A DNA stretch of 64,000 nt, taken from assembly GCF_011398155.1 (NCBI RefSeq), contig NZ_AP021888.1:1657501-1721500 (forward strand), read 5' to 3'. This DNA is from Thiosulfativibrio zosterae. GTDB lineage: Bacteria; Pseudomonadota; Gammaproteobacteria; Thiomicrospirales; Thiomicrospiraceae. Of this stretch, positions 38,183 to 48,894 are shown one piece after another. The notes below the pieces were generated by a model, which was given only the letters and a program-made list of their open reading frames with translations, searched no databases and was not told the origin of the DNA. Position 1 is the first letter of the stretch. Each line of letters begins with the position of its first letter. The position numbers were made by a program, and so were the translations under genes.

Positions 38183-39139
38183 TTAAACGATTTCAAAGTT
38201 TCCATAACCCATGTAACGCTGATAACGGGCTGGCAATAATTGATCAATTGGCTTATCTCTGAGTAAAGTGAGTTGTGTCAGCAAGGCGTCTTTTAACGCA
38301 GAAGCTGAAGCCGCATGATCACGATGTGCACCGCCCAAAGGCTCAGGAACTATCACATCTACCAGCCCAAGTTCTTTTAAGCGCGAGGCAGTAATCCCTA
38401 AGGCAGCCGCCGCATCGGGTGCATTCGCCGCATCTTTCCAAAGAATGGAAGCGCAGCCTTCTGGCGAAATGACTGAATAGGTGCTGTATTGCATCATCAT
38501 AGTGACATCACCAACGCCAATCGCCAAAGCGCCACCCGATCCACCTTCACCTATCACCGTGCAAATGACTGGCACTTTCAATTCTGACATTTCAATCAAA
38601 TTACGCGCAATAGCTTCGCTTTGACCACGCTCTTCAGCATTAATCCCTGGATAAGCACCTGGCGTGTCAATAAAAGTTAAAATGGGCAGTTGAAATCTTT
38701 CGGCCATTTTCATTAGGCGCAAGGCTTTACGATAGCCTTCTGGGCGCGGCATCCCGAAATTGCGTTTAATTTTTTCTTTGGTATCTCGGCCTTTTTGTTG
38801 ACCAATCACCATAACGGCTTCACCATTAATACGAGCCAAACCGCCCATAATAGCAGGATCATCTGCAAAAGCACGATCACCGTGTAATTCTTTAAAGTCG
38901 GTGAAAATATTTTTTAGATATTCTTTTAAATAGGGACGCTGAGGATGTCTGGCTACCTGAGCAATTTGCACATCACTGAGTTTCTTAAAGATGGCTTCTG
39001 TCAGGTTCTTGCTTTTCGATTCGAGCGCAGCCACCTCTTGAATTAAGTTCATATCTTGCCCATCTAAGTGGCGCAATTCTTCAATTTTGGCCTCTAATTC
39101 CGCGATGGGTTGTTCAAAATCTAAAAAATCTAATTTCAT
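38183..39139 (-). CDS. accA: Acetyl-CoA carboxylase carboxyltransferase subunit alpha
   Basis: Alpha subunit of the carboxyltransferase that transfers CO2 from biotin to acetyl-CoA, the first step of fatty-acid synthesis. The 318-residue protein has [19 protein letters not shown] at the N-terminus, [43 protein letters not shown] and [17 protein letters not shown]. First gene of the accA-tilS-pyrG-kdsA-eno-ftsB run. Confidence 0.97.
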   Translation of the reverse strand: MKLDFLDFEQPIAELEAKIEELRHLDGQDMNLIQEVAALESKSKNLTEAIFKKLSDVQIAQVARHPQRPYLKEYLKNIFTDFKELHGDRAFADDPAIMGGLARINGEAVMVIGQQKGRDTKEKIKRNFGMPRPEGYRKALRLMKMAERFQLPILTFIDTPGAYPGINAEERGQSEAIARNLIEMSELKVPVICTVIGEGGSGGALAIGVGDVTMMMQYSTYSVISPEGCASILWKDAANAPDAAAALGITASRLKELGLVDVIVPEPLGGAHRDHAASASALKDALLTQLTLLRDKPIDQLLPARYQRYMGYGNFEIV

Positions 39140-39230
39140 GAAGTGGTTCCCTAAGACAATTTCTGTCTAACTGACAGACGAAAATTTTTTTGAGCATTCT
39201 AACAAAATCCAACAATAAAATCAGCTTATA

Positions 39231-40964
39231 TCAAATGGCCGTTACAGCACTTTGCTTGGCTTGATTCACTCTTTCATAGACTTTTAAAAGGCCTTGATGC
39301 TTCTGACTTTCAGCAAACATCGCCTGTCCAAAAGTCATTCCCCACAACACTTCTTCGCCTTCAATATTGGCCATCACTTGCTTAACCAATGTCTCTCCAA
39401 AGAGCGTTTTATGCACCTCTAGGTTAATTTCTGAATCCCAATCAGAGTCTTGCGCCGCCAAAATAAACCCTAACACCTGGTAGCGTTTGCCTAAATTTGC
39501 ATCATGCACATAATAACTAGCCGTTTCTAATAATTCGCTCACCAAATAACGATCTGCAAAACTTAAGGCTAGCGCCAATTTAAGGTCAATCACTTTAAAC
39601 TGTTTCCAAGGGCTGTTGTCATCCGGTAATAACCCAATTAAGTTTGCAACATTTTGATGGTCGCTAAATCCTAAGTGATCAATTTCTTCATAAGCAAACT
39701 CAAAATCTTGGGCGGCTTGGTCAGAGTCTGCCAATTCATTCAACAACTCACGCAAAGTTCTACCCAGATTTTGATTACGACTCAACAACTCATCCATGGG
39801 ATAAATTTCGGACATTCCTGGCACTATCACCCTTGCCGCAGGCACGCCATAATAATCGTAAAAACCTGAATAAACGCCAAAACCTAGGTTTTGCACCTTG
39901 GTCACCAAATACTGCCATTGCTCTTGGGTCGTGCCCTCAAAATTCCATGGAACAAACGCATAATCATATTGATGAGAAATAAAATGCGCGTGCATCAAGC
40001 CACTGGAGTCAATAAAGTGATTTTCAATATTTTCATCATCTCCAACCAAGTCTTGGTCAAAAATCGGTAATTGAAAGCCATCCAATAACTCTAAACTACG
40101 CCCCTGTAATGACTCCGTTAAGGTTCTCTCCAAAGCCACCTCAAAAATTGGATGCGCGCCAAAAGAGGCAAAACAAGTGCCGGTATTTTGGTCAAACAAG
40201 GTGACATTCATCACCGGATAAAAACCGCCTAAAGAGGCATCTCTAATCGAAACGGCAATGCCTTGCGCTTGCAATTTGGCTCTGGCTTCGACAACGGTTG
40301 GCAAAGTTTGGATGATGGCTTCTGGTACTTCAGGCAAACAGAGATTTTCACGCAATATTTTGGCTTTAACCCAGCGCTCAAAAACCTCAGACAAACCCTG
40401 CACCTTGGCCTCTAACTCAGTATTTCCCGCGCACAACCCATTACTGGCGTACAAGTTACTGAACACACTCATCGGAAAATAAACCAACTCCCCGCTGGCC
40501 TCATCTTTTAAGGGCAAACAACGCACCTTTTGACTGTCATCATTTAAGCTGAGTAAATCTTCACCCGCCCATTCTTGCTCTGGGTCATATATATCCCAAA
40601 GTTCTGGGGTTAAGGCTTGGCGAAAGTCATCCACATTTAAAGATTTTTCATCTGGGTAATACAACCAACCCTGAGCCGTTTCTTGGCCCAGCCAAAAATC
40701 CGAGAAAAAGTAGTTGGTTTCAACACGCTCGAAAAATTCACCTAACGCACTGGCTAAGGTTGCTTTACGGCTGGCGCCTTTACCATTGGTAAACAGGGCG
40801 GGGCAAATGGCATCTTTAATATGAACCGAATACACATTGGGCACGGGATTCAACCAAGAGGCTTCTTGAATTTGAAATCCTGCGGTCGCTAAACCACTTT
40901 GCATCTTTTGAATCGATGCCTCAAGACAAGCGTCCTTACCCTTAATAAATGTTTGTTCAACCAT
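39231..40964 (-). CDS. ycaO: YcaO-domain protein
   Basis: ATP-using YcaO protein resembling E. coli YcaO, a genetic accessory factor for RimO-catalysed methylthiolation of ribosomal protein S12. The ATG at 40964 with AAGGGTG upstream gives 577 aa; an upstream start at 41027 has no ribosome site. YcaO motifs are FTNGKGASRKATLASALGEFFERVETNYF, GNTELEAKVQGLSEVFERWVKAKIL and AHPIFEVALERTLTESLQGR. The C-terminus (LFGETLVKQVMANIEGEEVLWGMTFGQAM) matches the E. coli type. No azole or thioamide peptide precursor is seen nearby, so a natural-product role is not supported. Confidence 0.85.
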   Translation of the reverse strand: MVEQTFIKGKDACLEASIQKMQSGLATAGFQIQEASWLNPVPNVYSVHIKDAICPALFTNGKGASRKATLASALGEFFERVETNYFFSDFWLGQETAQGWLYYPDEKSLNVDDFRQALTPELWDIYDPEQEWAGEDLLSLNDDSQKVRCLPLKDEASGELVYFPMSVFSNLYASNGLCAGNTELEAKVQGLSEVFERWVKAKILRENLCLPEVPEAIIQTLPTVVEARAKLQAQGIAVSIRDASLGGFYPVMNVTLFDQNTGTCFASFGAHPIFEVALERTLTESLQGRSLELLDGFQLPIFDQDLVGDDENIENHFIDSSGLMHAHFISHQYDYAFVPWNFEGTTQEQWQYLVTKVQNLGFGVYSGFYDYYGVPAARVIVPGMSEIYPMDELLSRNQNLGRTLRELLNELADSDQAAQDFEFAYEEIDHLGFSDHQNVANLIGLLPDDNSPWKQFKVIDLKLALALSFADRYLVSELLETASYYVHDANLGKRYQVLGFILAAQDSDWDSEINLEVHKTLFGETLVKQVMANIEGEEVLWGMTFGQAMFAESQKHQGLLKVYERVNQAKQSAVTAI

Positions 40965-41127
40965 CTTATTCACCCTTGTAGCCCGCTTAAATTCAAGCAT
41001 CTGAGCCGTGTTAAAAAAATAATGCAATAACCTAGTAAATAGGTAGAATAATATTCACAAAAACCAAAAAACGGTTTTAATATTAATCATGAACTTTAGA
41101 AAAATTTGTATTTTAAGGAGTATGCTG

Positions 41128-41406
41128 ATGAAACACCAACCACTTATTATAATGGGGCTGTCAACAATATTAATGTCTTCGGCATTTGCTAATGACGAAA
41201 TGCCTGGAAAAGCCCTGCATGACGATGCCAACTGCTTAAAATGTCATGCCTCTAAACCTTATAATCCTGCTAAAACCAACACCTTTCCAAAGCTAGTTAA
41301 GGCGGTTTCGTTTTGTAACGACAACCTAAACAGCGGCTGGTTTGAGGACGAAATTCATCATGTTGCCGAGTATCTAAACGCAACCTACTACCATCACCCC
41401 AAATAA
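41128..41406 (+). CDS. Small periplasmic monohaem cytochrome c
   Basis: A 92-residue secreted cytochrome: signal peptide (residues about 1-22, ending AFA before NDEMPG), one CLKCH haem-attachment motif and a C-terminal segment FCNDNLNSGWFEDEIHHVAEYLNATYY typical of small cytochromes of this kind. The extra Cys before the C-terminal helices is a family feature. ATG 41128 is chosen over 41089 and 41122 because AAGGAG lies 7 nt upstream. Likely an electron carrier, perhaps in sulfur-oxidising metabolism (inference). Monocistronic with its own terminator. Confidence 0.85.
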   Translation: MKHQPLIIMGLSTILMSSAFANDEMPGKALHDDANCLKCHASKPYNPAKTNTFPKLVKAVSFCNDNLNSGWFEDEIHHVAEYLNATYYHHPK

Positions 41407-41420
41407 TCCTTTCAAAACAA

Positions 41421-41449
41421 AAAAGGCAGATAATTTATCTGCCTTTTTT
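41421..41449. terminator. Bidirectional terminator between cytochrome c and the unknown secreted protein
   Basis: GGCAGAT-AATTT-ATCTGCC stem with an A-run before it and six T after, between convergent genes. Confidence 0.9.
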
Positions 41450-41471
41450 AATTCAGCCTGCCCACAAAACG

Positions 41472-42323
41472 CTAAACTTTTGCACCTAAAATTCTTAATC
41501 TTTCTCTAAATTGCTTTAAGACTGCTGGATCAACTTTATCCAAATCATCTTCCGCCGATTCATAGGATGCATCGAACAGTATTTTATCTAAGGCTTCAAT
41601 TAAAAAATAATGCTGAGTTGAAATGGTTTTATTTTTCCAATCGCGAGATTTCTGACGCCACAATTGGTTCAACTGCTTATCCGACTTAAGCGTTGTGATG
41701 ACATCGGCCATCAAATCATTCAATTTGGGAACCGCTTCGTACGGCCAATAAGGACGACCTATACCTGGCTCATAATAAGATTCGCGTTCCTTTTTGGCCA
41801 ATACCAAGGCTGGAACCAACTCGCTTAGTCCTAAAGACTTGGCTTTTGCCATGGCAATATCAAATTGATCTAAGGTCATAATGGGTGCATTTGACTTCCA
41901 ACGCGAAAAAGTAATGTATAAATTATTACGCTCTATAAAATCAAATTGCCCTGTTTGTAATTTACGCACATTGGCTTGAGGCACAATATATTGCATGCCC
42001 TTACCGAAAAGCTGAGTTCTATCTGTCCACATTTCCCAAACCACTTCATTGGTGGCTTGACCTAACTCATTTTCACGGATAGGTACACACGAAATTCCGT
42101 AATCATGGCCTTTGACATAATCTAAAACAGAAATTTGATAATCACCATTCTTCACTTGCTGGCGAACCAATCCGATGATGTAAGCATCGTCTTTGATATT
42201 ATTTGCTGGATAAGCCACCATTACCGTTTCACCAGGTAAAAAGTCTTTAGCCCATGCGGTTGCATTTAGAGTTAAGAAAGTCAAACACACCCACAACACA
42301 CTTTTGAAAAAATCTATTTTCAA
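41472..42323 (-). CDS. Unknown secreted protein
   Basis: I do not recognise this protein. From TTG 42323, placed 6 nt after GGGAG and one base past the tsaB stop, it has 283 residues. MKIDFFKSVLWVCLTFLTLNATAWA is a clear signal peptide; the mature part starts KDFLPGETVMVAYPANNIKDDAYIIG, contains YQISVLDYVKGHDYGISCVPI with a single Cys, then charged helical sequence and a Lys-rich C-terminal half. No membrane helix follows the signal, so it is probably periplasmic. It is translationally coupled to tsaB, but secretion makes a shared function doubtful. Confidence 0.65.
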   Translation of the reverse strand: MKIDFFKSVLWVCLTFLTLNATAWAKDFLPGETVMVAYPANNIKDDAYIIGLVRQQVKNGDYQISVLDYVKGHDYGISCVPIRENELGQATNEVVWEMWTDRTQLFGKGMQYIVPQANVRKLQTGQFDFIERNNLYITFSRWKSNAPIMTLDQFDIAMAKAKSLGLSELVPALVLAKKERESYYEPGIGRPYWPYEAVPKLNDLMADVITTLKSDKQLNQLWRQKSRDWKNKTISTQHYFLIEALDKILFDASYESAEDDLDKVDPAVLKQFRERLRILGAKV

Positions 42324-42324
42324 A

Positions 42325-42984
42325 TCAAACTCCCTTTTTCTTTTCAGCAACATTGTTTCTTAAATAAACCGGCACAGGCACTTTCTCTAATACCGAACAA
42401 GCTTGATCCATTCTTTGGCTAGCAATCATCGCAATTGCCGCCGCTTTGGGTAAATCTGCCTGCCAAAACGCTGTCATTTCAACCAGGTCTGGGTATTCTA
42501 ATGCAATATCACCCACGCCATTTTTATCCTGTAAACGCTGCTCAGCGATTTCTAGAGAAACCAGTTCGGTTGGTTCACTAACCAAACGACCGTCAACAAC
42601 AGACCCTTTCTGACAATAGACCTCTTTCATGCGCGCATCTAGACAGGCTTGCCATTCAGTTTTACCCGTTGCCTCATAAGCTTGCCAAATAAGCGCCTCT
42701 AAGGTAGAAACGCCAATCACTGGTTTTTGCCAACCATAAGCCAAGCCTTGAATAACCCCTGTGGCGACGCGAACCCCAGTAAATGCGCCCGGCCCTTCGC
42801 TAAAGGCTAAAGCATCTAATTGTCCTGGTAATAAACTCGCTTCGGCTAAAACCGCTTCCACCATGCCCAAAATTAAATTGGCATGTTTTTGAGGTGCCAT
42901 TTCAAACCGCGAGAATAGCACGCCCTCTTTGTAAACACTGGCTGAGCAAGCTTGGGTTGCCGTTTCTATGGCTAAAATATTCAT
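42325..42984 (-). CDS. tsaB: tRNA threonylcarbamoyladenosine biosynthesis protein TsaB
   Basis: Partner of TsaD and TsaE in t6A37 tRNA modification. The 219-residue ASKHA-fold protein begins MNILAIETATQACSASVY and has EGPGAFTGVRVATGVIQGLAYG and VPVPVYLRNNVA near the C-terminus, typical of TsaB. Its start overlaps the helicase stop (ATGA), the same helicase-tsaB order as yoaA-tsaB elsewhere. Confidence 0.94.
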   Translation of the reverse strand: MNILAIETATQACSASVYKEGVLFSRFEMAPQKHANLILGMVEAVLAEASLLPGQLDALAFSEGPGAFTGVRVATGVIQGLAYGWQKPVIGVSTLEALIWQAYEATGKTEWQACLDARMKEVYCQKGSVVDGRLVSEPTELVSLEIAEQRLQDKNGVGDIALEYPDLVEMTAFWQADLPKAAAIAMIASQRMDQACSVLEKVPVPVYLRNNVAEKKKGV

Positions 42985-44942
42985 GCATCTTTCTCTTGTT
43001 TAGAATTCAGACTCTTGTCATTTTCTTTTAAAAAGCTTAAAACGGTTTGCACATCATACACCCAAGGAAAGCTAGGTAAACTTTTGGCGATCACTTTGCC
43101 ATAAGGTTTTTGCGAAAGTCGTGGGTCGCATAACACCAAAATGCCGGTATCTTGCACATCTCGAATCAGACGACCTGCGCCTTGCTTCATGGCGATAATG
43201 GCTTCGGGCAATTGAAAATTAACAAAACCATGTAAACCCTTTTCTTTTAAATAGGCTTCTCTGGCCTGCACTATGGGGTCATCAGGCGGCGCAAAAGGAA
43301 TACGGTCAATCATCACCACTTTTAAGGCCTCTCCCTTAACATCAACCCCTTCCCAGAAACTGCTGGTACCCAATAACAATGCTTTTTCGGATTCTCTAAA
43401 GCGTTGCAATAAAGCACTTTTAGGGGCATCGCCCTGCACCAACAAAGTTCCCTGCCAATGGGTTAATAAAATCTCGCGGGCTTCTTGTAAAGCCTTATGA
43501 CTGGTAAACAGTAAAAATGCGCGACCTTCGGTTTGTGCCAACAAAGGCCAAATGGCTCTTAAACATATTTTGATATAGTCAGGGTCGCGGGGCTGAGGCA
43601 AACCAATTGGGTGGTAAATCAAGCCTTGCGAATCATAATCAAACGGACTGTCCCAACAAGCATTATCGGCATCTTCTAATCCCAAACGATTCGCAAAGTA
43701 ACTAAACTGACCATTCACACTTAAGGTGGCGGATGTAAAAATCCAAGCGCCGCCCATTTCTTCACGATGCCGACTGAACGGCCCAGCCACACTCAAGGGC
43801 GTTAAGTTCAGTTTAAAACGAGCTTGCGAAGACTCTAACCACCGAATTTGAAACTCATTTTCAGCCTTTAACCAATGCGACAACTGTTTTTCAAACTCCT
43901 GCGCACGACGATGCACCGCTTGGATTTGCTTACCTCGTTCGGTCAAAGGCTTAAGATTATCCGCCACTTGCGTTAAATGATTCAGTAGCCGCTTGAGCAT
44001 TTTTAGACTGGCTAAATCATTTTCAAACATTTCCCAAGTCCAGCGCTTTTCCCACTTACCCAAGGCATCACAAAAAGTCACCACCGTTTCTTCTAGGCCT
44101 TTGACTTTATCCATCACCTCTTGGGATTCGGGCGATTCCATTTTTAGCGCATTGATGGCATCTCTAGCCAAATCATCTAATTGGTGGCGACTCAGCGAAA
44201 AACCCAAAAACTGCGCCGCAATGTCCGGTAACTTATGTGCTTCATCAAAAATCACGATTTCGGCTTCAGGTAAAATTTCACCATAGCCGTTTTCTCGCAA
44301 GGCTAAATCGGCACAAAACAGATGGTGATTAACCACCAATATTTGTGCCTCGTTGGCTTGCTGTTTGATCTTGGGATAAAAACATTGGGTTTCAGGATGA
44401 CAGTCCGCCGCTTGGCAAAACTCCATGCGTGAACACACTCTTGACCAAACAGGATCATTTTCATCCAACTCGGTCAACTCAGCCTTATCACCCACTTTGG
44501 TTTTTTCTGACCAATGTTGAATTTTGTTCAGTTTTGCCCAAACGGCTTTGGTATTGGCTTCTGCTGTTTGTGCTAACTCTAAGCGCTGCGGACACAGATA
44601 GTTTTCGCGCCCTTTTAAAAGTTGCACATGGCCCTTAATTTTGAGTGTTTTCAGTAACAGCGGTAAATCTTTTTCAACCAACTGTTCTTGAAGATTTTTA
44701 GTCGCCGTGGAAATAATGACCGTTTTGCCAGACAATAGAGCAGGTAATAAATAGGCATAAGTTTTACCTGTTCCCGTGCCCGCTTCTGCCAAAAAAGTAC
44801 CGTCTGTCTCAATCACTTCAACCAATTTTTCGGCTAAAGCGATTTGCGCTTGGCGAGGTTCAAAACCTGGAATTTTTTGTGAGAGTTCACCGCCGTCAGC
44901 CAAATATAACTGAACTTGTTTGCTTAAAGTATCTGGATTCAC
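42981..44942 (-). CDS. yoaA: YoaA/DinG-family Fe-S ATP-dependent DNA helicase
   Basis: XPD-like superfamily 2 helicase (653 aa). Motifs: Q/Walker A region FLAEAGTGTGKTYAYLLPALL, iron-sulfur cysteines spread through YLCPQRLELA, RVCSRMEFC and AADCHPETQCF, DEAH box VIFDEAHKLPDIA, and motif VI QGAGRLIRDVQDTG. Synteny with tsaB supports YoaA rather than DinG. YoaA-type helicases act in repair of damaged replication forks. Confidence 0.9.
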   Translation of the reverse strand: MNPDTLSKQVQLYLADGGELSQKIPGFEPRQAQIALAEKLVEVIETDGTFLAEAGTGTGKTYAYLLPALLSGKTVIISTATKNLQEQLVEKDLPLLLKTLKIKGHVQLLKGRENYLCPQRLELAQTAEANTKAVWAKLNKIQHWSEKTKVGDKAELTELDENDPVWSRVCSRMEFCQAADCHPETQCFYPKIKQQANEAQILVVNHHLFCADLALRENGYGEILPEAEIVIFDEAHKLPDIAAQFLGFSLSRHQLDDLARDAINALKMESPESQEVMDKVKGLEETVVTFCDALGKWEKRWTWEMFENDLASLKMLKRLLNHLTQVADNLKPLTERGKQIQAVHRRAQEFEKQLSHWLKAENEFQIRWLESSQARFKLNLTPLSVAGPFSRHREEMGGAWIFTSATLSVNGQFSYFANRLGLEDADNACWDSPFDYDSQGLIYHPIGLPQPRDPDYIKICLRAIWPLLAQTEGRAFLLFTSHKALQEAREILLTHWQGTLLVQGDAPKSALLQRFRESEKALLLGTSSFWEGVDVKGEALKVVMIDRIPFAPPDDPIVQAREAYLKEKGLHGFVNFQLPEAIIAMKQGAGRLIRDVQDTGILVLCDPRLSQKPYGKVIAKSLPSFPWVYDVQTVLSFLKENDKSLNSKQEKDA

Positions 44943-45179
44943 AGAGGTCGTTAACTCGCATCAAAATGGAAAAAAGAAGAAGTAAAAGGCACTTTTGAGG
45001 GCCTATCCTAAAATAATGGAGGAATTTTAACAAACATCCTCTTAAAAACCAGATAAAAACTGGACAAACCGGCAAAAATAAGTAAAATACGGCGCTTCAA
45101 ATTTGAACTTAAGCTAGATTGGTTTAGAAATATTTAGCACCCTCAGAGCACTCTGTGTAAGATACCTAGGAATTTTAAA
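44943..45179. other. 237-bp divergent intergenic region, helicase / rpmJ
   Basis: Should contain promoters for the leftward helicase operon and the rightward rpmJ. The sequence is AT-rich with no tRNA or obvious inverted repeat; I find no Zur-type palindrome before rpmJ. Confidence 0.5.
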
Positions 45180-45305
45180 ATGAAAATTTTATCTTCATTA
45201 AAGTCTGCCAAAACTCGTCATAAAGATTGCCAAATCGTTAGACGTCGTGGCAAAGTTTATGTTATCAACAAAACTAACCCAAGATTCAAAGCGCGTCAGC
45301 GTTAA
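45180..45305 (+). CDS. rpmJ: 50S ribosomal protein L36, zinc-free type B
   Basis: A 41-residue ribosomal protein: starts [18 protein letters not shown], then [20 protein letters not shown] and a RQR tail. It matches the L36 type B (YkgO-like) paralogue: one cysteine instead of the Cys3-His zinc knuckle of type A. In E. coli this version replaces the zinc form when zinc is scarce. Not adjacent to any L31 gene. Followed 98 bp later by a strong terminator. Confidence 0.92.
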   Translation: MKILSSLKSAKTRHKDCQIVRRRGKVYVINKTNPRFKARQR

Positions 45306-45403
45306 TTGATTCTGCAAAGCCAAGACCCGTGTTTTAAGTGTCCACAAACCGCTTAAAATGCCAGTTTTAGACTGACGAGTTTAAAACTCAACGGCAGACA
45401 AAT

Positions 45404-45430
45404 AAAAAACCCGCTCTAAGCGGGTTTTTT
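45404..45430. terminator. Bidirectional terminator between rpmJ and clpA
   Basis: AAAAAACCCGC-TCTAA-GCGGGTTTTTT serves both strands between convergent genes. Confidence 0.92.
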
Positions 45431-45458
45431 ATTGTCCTTCAAAAGACGCTTTTAACGC

Positions 45459-47705
45459 CTAATCCACCAAAGCTTTTGCTAACAAGATGATCTCATCGTT
45501 TGCAACGCCTATTTCAACTTCACCACCGTCTTGCAACTCGCCGAACAAAATCAATTCAGACAGGGGCAGTTTAATTTTTTCTTGAATTAAACGATTCATC
45601 GGTCTGGCACCCATTAAAGGGTCATAGCCTTTTTTAGCCAACCATTGACGCGCATCGTCACGCAACACCACGGTGACCTTTTTATCTTGCAAGCTTTGCT
45701 CTAGCGCAAAAATAAACTTATTAACGACTGATGCCATAGAGGCTTCGGTTAAACGGTTAAATTGAATCACCGCATCTAAACGATTGCGAAACTCTGGCGT
45801 AAAGAGTTTTTTCAATTCTGCTTCAAAGTCCATCGTATGGTCTTGAACCGCAAATCCCATACTGGCGCGCGCCATTTGCTCGGCACCGACATTAGAGGTC
45901 ATCATTAAAATGACATTTCTAAAATCCGCTTTGCGACCGTTGTTATCCGTTAGCGTGCCGTTATCCATAACTTGCAGCAAAATGTTAAAGACATCAGGGT
46001 GGGCTTTTTCGATTTCATCAAGCAACACCACCGAATGGGGATGTTTGGTGACTGCTTCAGTCAACTGTCCACCTTGATCGTATCCCACATATCCTGGTGG
46101 CGAACCAATCAAACGCGACACGGTATGGCGCTCCATATATTCCGACATATCAAAACGCAATAACTCTATGCCTAAATGTTTTGCCAACTGGGAGGTCAGT
46201 TCGGTTTTACCCACGCCAGTTGGCCCAGCCAACAGAAAAGAAGCCGTTGGACGATTGGCGTCATTCAAGCCTGAGCGCGCCAACTTAATGGCCGACACCA
46301 CTTTTTTAACCGCATCATCTTGCCCAAAAACCACGCGCTTTAAGTCAGCTTCTAAATCAAACAACTTGTCTTTTTCTTTTTGGGTGATTTGTGAAATGGG
46401 AATACGCGCAAGATTGGCGACAATTTGCTGAATTTCTGGCACACCGAGCTGTTTACGGCGTTTAGATTTAGCCATCAAGCGCTGCTTTGCCCCCGCTTCA
46501 TCAATCACATCAATCGCTTTGTCGGGCAAATGACGGTCGGTGATATAACGCGCTGATAAATCCACGGCTGCCTTTAAGGCTGGCAAGGTGTATTTAACAT
46601 CGTGATGTTCTTCAAATTGGGTTTTAAGACCTTTGAGAATCTCATAGGTTTCTTGAATGGTGGGTTCTTTAACATCAATTTTTTGGAAGCGTCGCGCCAA
46701 AGCACGGTCTTTTTCAAAAATACCGCGATATTCTTCATAGGTGGTCGCACCCACACAACGCAACTTGCCAGAAGCCAAGGCTGGCTTCATCAGGTTAGAA
46801 GCATCCATTGCGCCACCCTGCACAGCACCTGCGCCGATGATGGTGTGGATTTCATCAATAAATAAAACCGCATGTGGCTGTTTTTCAAGCTGATTTAACA
46901 AGGCTTTAAAACGCTTTTCAAAATCACCTCGATAACGCGTACCCGCCAGCAAAGCGCCCATATCTAAGCTATAAACCACCGCGTCTTGTAACGATTCAGG
47001 AATCTCATTATTCACTATTTTATAAGCCAACCCTTCGGCAACCGCGGTTTTACCCACGCCTGGCTCGCCCACTAAGAGCGGATTATTTTTGCGACGACGC
47101 GATAAAATTTCTAGGGTGCGGTTCGACTCCCAACCACGACCGATTATCGGGTCTATCTGACCCTTTTTGACTTGCTGGTTCAAGTTGGTGGTGAAGTCAG
47201 CAATGGGGTCGGAGGCTTTTTCGCCATCCGAGGATGATTCTGATTTTGAACCTTCTGACGAAAGGAAATCCTGATCTTTTTGTTGTGCGGTAACACCATG
47301 CGAAATGTAACTTAATACATCCACTCGCAATAAACCGTTAGACTCTAGTAAATAAACGGCTTGTGAATCTTGCTCTGAGTACATAGAAGCCAAGACATGC
47401 ACGCCTGTCACTTCAGTGTAGCCATTCGACTGCACCAAATAAATGGCTCGCTCTATTACTCGCTGAAAGGCAATCGTCGGCAATAATTCATGGTTGGTGT
47501 TAGCAATGGGTTCCGCTTCTAGAAAATTCTCCAACTCGGTTTCTAGGGCTTCAGGTTTAATGCCGCAGCCTTCAACCACTTCACGCACCGCTGGCAAACC
47601 CAACAGTTCTAACAAAAGGTGTTCTAGGGTAACAAACTCATGCTGATATTCATTGGCCACACTGAAGGCATTGCTCAGCGTAAGCTGTAATTCTTTACTT
47701 AACAT
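45459..47705 (-). CDS. clpA: ClpA, ATPase subunit of ClpAP protease
   Basis: AAA+ unfoldase feeding ClpP. From ATG 47705 ([36 protein letters not shown], the N-domain that binds ClpS) it has 748 residues and two AAA+ domains with Walker [10 protein letters not shown] and [23 protein letters not shown], and the class I Clp signature in [29 protein letters not shown]. Starts on the last base of the clpS stop codon. Confidence 0.97.
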   Translation of the reverse strand: MLSKELQLTLSNAFSVANEYQHEFVTLEHLLLELLGLPAVREVVEGCGIKPEALETELENFLEAEPIANTNHELLPTIAFQRVIERAIYLVQSNGYTEVTGVHVLASMYSEQDSQAVYLLESNGLLRVDVLSYISHGVTAQQKDQDFLSSEGSKSESSSDGEKASDPIADFTTNLNQQVKKGQIDPIIGRGWESNRTLEILSRRRKNNPLLVGEPGVGKTAVAEGLAYKIVNNEIPESLQDAVVYSLDMGALLAGTRYRGDFEKRFKALLNQLEKQPHAVLFIDEIHTIIGAGAVQGGAMDASNLMKPALASGKLRCVGATTYEEYRGIFEKDRALARRFQKIDVKEPTIQETYEILKGLKTQFEEHHDVKYTLPALKAAVDLSARYITDRHLPDKAIDVIDEAGAKQRLMAKSKRRKQLGVPEIQQIVANLARIPISQITQKEKDKLFDLEADLKRVVFGQDDAVKKVVSAIKLARSGLNDANRPTASFLLAGPTGVGKTELTSQLAKHLGIELLRFDMSEYMERHTVSRLIGSPPGYVGYDQGGQLTEAVTKHPHSVVLLDEIEKAHPDVFNILLQVMDNGTLTDNNGRKADFRNVILMMTSNVGAEQMARASMGFAVQDHTMDFEAELKKLFTPEFRNRLDAVIQFNRLTEASMASVVNKFIFALEQSLQDKKVTVVLRDDARQWLAKKGYDPLMGARPMNRLIQEKIKLPLSELILFGELQDGGEVEIGVANDEIILLAKALVD

Positions 47706-48028
47706 TACACCACCTCCATTTGACATTGTAATGGGTGCTTATTTTGACGAGCATATTGATTGACTTGCTGGACTTTCATTTCTGCAACCTCGCGACTGTA
47801 AACACCACAAACCCCTTTACCTTGATGATGAACGGCTAACATCACCGCACTGGCCTTAGCCTCATCCATCCCAAAAAAGCGCATCAAAACATCCACCACA
47901 AACTCCATGGGGGTAAAGTCATCATTCAGTAAGACCACTTGATAGCGTTTGGGCGGTTTTACTTTTGCTTTAGCGACTTCTAAAATAACATGACCATCAT
48001 CTTCATGCATCGACATACGACTATTCAT
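47705..48028 (-). CDS. clpS: ClpS, N-end rule adaptor for ClpA
   Basis: Adaptor delivering N-degron substrates to ClpAP. The 107-residue protein has an unstructured N-terminus and the core [58 protein letters not shown], with substrate-pocket residues of the [11 protein letters not shown] loop. Coupled directly to clpA. Confidence 0.96.
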   Translation of the reverse strand: MNSRMSMHEDDGHVILEVAKAKVKPPKRYQVVLLNDDFTPMEFVVDVLMRFFGMDEAKASAVMLAVHHQGKGVCGVYSREVAEMKVQQVNQYARQNKHPLQCQMEVV

Positions 48029-48054
48029 AAAAAACCTTTGGGATTTGAAGACAC

Positions 48055-48894
48055 CTAAGCGGCTATCAACTTGGTATAAAGATGCCCTGCTTGATAGTGA
48101 CTATCAGCGGGCAACCCCATATTTTGAATTTTAATGTATTCTTCTGAAGAATAATTATAAGGGATTTGCAACATCATTGGGCCAGACGGCGTATCTATCT
48201 CAAGAGAATTGCCGGCAACCAACAGGGTTTTAGGAATGGTGACAGAACCATATAAGTCAGAGCCTTTTAATTCCCAGCGCAAAGACTCTAATTTAATCGA
48301 AAACTTCACCAAAAAATCCCCTGGTTCGCCGCCAAATAAACCGGTATACCCCTTGCCTCTCAGACGAAAAGTTTTATCGCTGAAAGCCTCACGGGTAAAT
48401 TTCATTTTGACTTTCAGCCCAGGAATATAAAAGTAACCAATCTTTAAGAGTCTAATGGCATAACGCAAAGTTAAAGGGTAAGTAATCACCCTATCTTTAC
48501 CACGAATGGGCTGCTGACGACGGTAACTGCCATAGCCACTGGATTGTTGACGACTGGAGTCTTGAGTGTGAGAAGTGTGCGATTGTTTAGATGTATTATC
48601 CGCAAAACCACTTTGGCTGTTATCCGAAGACTGGGTGCGCGTTTGTTGTGAATAATGGCGGCGATTGCTTCTGGCAAAGTCGGCACAATAACGCTCACGA
48701 TGCTTGGTTAAAATCTCATAGGCCTCAGCAATTTCTTGAAACTTTTGCGTGGCATTGTGAATTTTAGAAACATCAGGATGATAGCGTCTTGCCATCTTAC
48801 GATAAGCCAATTTGACGGTTTTTTCGCAAGCGTTGTAATGCACGCCCAGTACCGAAAAATAATCTATAGTCGCATCGTAATTTTGATTAAACAT
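48055..48894 (-). CDS. J-domain co-chaperone, CbpA-like (no zinc-finger)
   Basis: An Hsp40-type protein of about 279 residues. A J domain at the N-terminus ([32 protein letters not shown], with HPD) is followed by a Q/S/T-rich linker (about 85-130) and a DnaJ C-terminal substrate-binding region ([35 protein letters not shown]). No cysteine-rich zinc domain, so class B/CbpA-like. The start is uncertain between ATG 48894 and TTG 48906; neither has a good ribosome site. Confidence 0.8.
   Translation of the reverse strand: MFNQNYDATIDYFSVLGVHYNACEKTVKLAYRKMARRYHPDVSKIHNATQKFQEIAEAYEILTKHRERYCADFARSNRRHYSQQTRTQSSDNSQSGFADNTSKQSHTSHTQDSSRQQSSGYGSYRRQQPIRGKDRVITYPLTLRYAIRLLKIGYFYIPGLKVKMKFTREAFSDKTFRLRGKGYTGLFGGEPGDFLVKFSIKLESLRWELKGSDLYGSVTIPKTLLVAGNSLEIDTPSGPMMLQIPYNYSSEEYIKIQNMGLPADSHYQAGHLYTKLIAA

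Noticed and set aside
39160-39200. Hairpin CTGTC/GACAG before accA as a terminator of ycaO
   Set aside because: The stem is only 5 bp and is not followed by a convincing T-run in the right orientation.
39231-40964. YcaO as part of a thiazole/oxazole peptide cluster
   Set aside because: No precursor peptide, dehydrogenase or E1-like partner is nearby, and the protein matches the E. coli YcaO type.
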